Shown: one piece after another, positions 62,487 to 64,000 of the stretch
Layout of the letters: each line of letters begins with the position of its first letter
How positions within the stretch are numbered: the first letter of the stretch is position 1
Assembly: GCA_027605045.1 (NCBI GenBank)
Contig: JAQFWX010000034.1
Span: 1 to 64,000, forward strand
Origin: Phallus indusiatus
Lineage: Eukaryota; Basidiomycota; Agaricomycetes; Phallales; Phallaceae
Reading direction: 5' to 3'
DNA length: 64,000 bases
Notes under the pieces: generated by a model
The model's input: only the letters and a program-made list of their open reading frames with translations
What the model was told of the DNA's origin: nothing
Databases searched by the model: none
Made by a program: the position numbers and the translations under genes

Positions 62487-63801
62487 ATGTCGCGTTCTGC
62501 TCAATCCTCTTCCGATGAGATTGGTTTAACAATACCTGGTTACAAGTTCTGGATCGAAATAGATGGCAAGAAAGCTAAACAGTATCAGATAGAACATGAT
62601 GATGACGTTATGTCGTGTTATATTGCTTCGGAGGTGGACAAAGTGAGTAACCGCGATTCTGTGAACACGAGAAAAAATGTTGACCTAATTTTCGTCGTGT
62701 TCTCTACTAAAAAACCAGGAATTTTCTATTGTTGTACAAAAGGATCAATTTGAGGCCATGGATATCCATTATTATCTTCACGACGATTGCATTAAAAGGC
62801 TTTTCCTCGCACCTGAGCGACATGGTAGCCAAAAATTGTCTCATACGCACACCGGAAGTGGGAAACAGAAACTTGTCTTTTCAAATATCAATTATGCTGG
62901 TAATGTGTTTTACAACTACTAGTCGGTCTAAACCCTAAGACATCGCTTTTCCCCCCTTCATGCTGACAGACGACGAACAAATGAGTCTTTCTTCCGTCCC
63001 TGAAAATCTCGGAATGATAAGACTTATGTTGTATCCTGTTCTCAAATTCAAAAGAAGAGGAAGGCGCGAGCCTAACATTTTTGATTTCAAAGACGTATCC
63101 ACTATGTCCGAAAAAACAAAATCAGTGGGCTTTCACAGTATATCGTAAGCCCATTCTACTGTTTCAAACGTATATTACAAGTTCATTCTTTGATACACAA
63201 GATTGCAGCCACCAGAAATTAAGAACGAGCGACCGCGTTATCACCAACACTACAAGACTTATCACGTGAACCCAGCAAAACCATGGTACACTATCAAATT
63301 TATTTATAGATCTCTAGGTTTTTACATTATTTTATGATCATTGAAATTGATTTAGTTATATGACGACCCTAATTTATGTAGCCATTCTTCAAGCGCAAGG
63401 TATAGCTCCCGAGGCTGGTCGTGAAAACGTTTCAAACGATCCACAGGATGACCAGAACTTGGAAAAACCCCTTTTCCCGAAAGTCGAGCCCACCGAGGGA
63501 AAACCTTCAAAACAACCTTGTAAGGCGAGTATTTAATTTATAATGATTTATTTGCGAATTTCCTTACAAGGTCATTTCTTAGAAGACTCATAAGATGGAA
63601 GCGTCGCAAATAATGAAAACGATTGAAACCATTATCATTGAGGACTCAAATTCTGAAGATGACGGGCGATCTGAGGTGAAGGTTGAAAAAATTACAGGGT
63701 CAAAAAGGCCGAGAACCTCTCTTAAAAAGTCTGTTCACTCAAAACGACTCAAAACGGATTTGAAATCGGACCCAGATATTATCATTCTCGATTCTGACTG
63801 A
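62487..63801 (+). CDS. DUF7918-family protein with SUMO-interaction-like tail
   Basis: Fungal DUF7918 protein; molecular role unknown. Start MSRSAQSSSDEIGLTIPGYK at 62487. Six exons joined by short introns: FWIEIDGKKAKQYQIEHDDD..CYIASEVDK|EFSIVV, YYLHDDCIKRLFLAPERH, RLMLYPVLKFKRRGRRE, ERPRYHQHYKTYHVNPAKP, WYTIKFIYRSL|AILQAQGIAP, the last being the family's usual C-terminal signature of the conserved domain. After KPSKQPCK a stop appears if the intron is not spliced, but a GC-AG intron at 63525-63582 (AAG|GCGAGT..CTTAG) joins to KTHKMEASQIMKTIETIIIE. The final tail is basic (GSKRPRTSLKKSVHSKRLKT) and carries two hydrophobic-acidic motifs, TIIIEDSNSEDD and PDIIILDSD, both resembling SUMO-interaction motifs. 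About 330 residues. Nuclear location is inferred from the basic patches. Confidence 0.78.
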
Positions 63802-64000
63802 CTGGCTTACTTCAAAATCAGCTGTACTTGCATCACTTTCGATTTAATTTATATTATTTTCAAGGATTTTTACAAGGCTATGTATTTGTGTCGGTCAATG
63901 ACCCGAAACCTTGGGCGGTATCGACAAGTGATATCTTACAGGATGAGATGACTTAGGATTGTTACTAGTAATTAATTTGTAGCTCAAAGGAAGTTTATTC
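63802..64000. other. 3' flank of the DUF7918 gene
   Basis: AT-rich non-coding sequence to the window edge; no feature recognised. Confidence 0.35.

Noticed and set aside
1..64000. Classical biosynthetic gene cluster, tRNA genes, retrotransposons
   Set aside because: Apart from the NRPS-like copies no P450, oxidoreductase or methyltransferase tailoring genes are seen. No cloverleaf-type tRNA boxes and no reverse transcriptase or integrase motifs were recognised by eye; a tRNA scan and a transposon library search would settle this.

Overview
The window is nuclear DNA of a filamentous fungus, very probably a mushroom-forming basidiomycete (Agaricomycetes). The evidence is many introns of about 50-60 nt with GT..AG ends, an agaricomycete-style family of receptor-like membrane proteins, basidiomycete-type tridomain NRPS-like reductases, an F-box/LRR-like protein and a DUF7918 protein. 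Coding regions are split by introns, so gene limits below run from inferred start codon to stop codon with introns inside; the exon joins were read by eye. No rRNA, tRNA, CRISPR array or complete autonomous transposon was seen.

Layout. 0.2-7.1 kb: three tandem paralogous single-pass membrane proteins, all on minus. 8.5-9.7 kb: an RTA1-like seven-helix membrane protein (minus). 11.0-12.9 kb: F-box protein (plus). 13.7-21.1 kb: FAB1/PIKfyve, the FYVE-domain phosphatidylinositol-3-phosphate 5-kinase (minus), with one suspected frameshift. 22.2-26.0 kb: two secreted alpha/beta hydrolases (plus), a tandem duplication that includes the promoters. 26.4-26.9 kb: a small hypothetical gene. 28.6-33.0 kb: an intact NRPS-like adenylation-thiolation-reductase gene (plus). 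34.0-34.7 kb: a non-autonomous DNA transposon-like element with 29-bp terminal inverted repeats. 35.8-37.4 kb: a WOPR (Gti1/Pac2) transcription factor (minus) with a very long upstream region. 40.2-41.9 kb: a SLC35/TPT-family transporter (plus). 44.6-46.9 kb: chaperonin subunit CCT3 (minus). 47.2-49.0 kb: an unrecognised nuclear-type coiled-coil protein (plus). 49.1-50.3 kb: autophagy protein ATG5 (plus). 50.5-54.8 kb: a second intact NRPS-like gene (minus). 55.4-59.6 kb: a decayed third copy (minus). 60.0-61.5 kb: a secreted CE16-type GDSL esterase (minus). 62.5-63.8 kb: a DUF7918 protein with SUMO-interacting-like motifs (plus).

How it fits together. Housekeeping genes (FAB1, CCT3, ATG5, transporter) are interleaved with accessory families that have duplicated locally: membrane proteins x3, hydrolases x2, NRPS-like reductases x3. 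The three NRPS-like copies lie within 31 kb on both strands and in different states of preservation, together with a WOPR regulator and secreted esterases. That is suggestive of a loosely organised specialised-metabolism neighbourhood, but no tailoring genes confirm a classical cluster. Unusual points are two GC-AG introns with the same AAG|GCGAGT donor, the dismantled NRPS-like copy, the inverted-repeat element, the FAB1 frameshift candidate and the SUMO-interaction-like tail.
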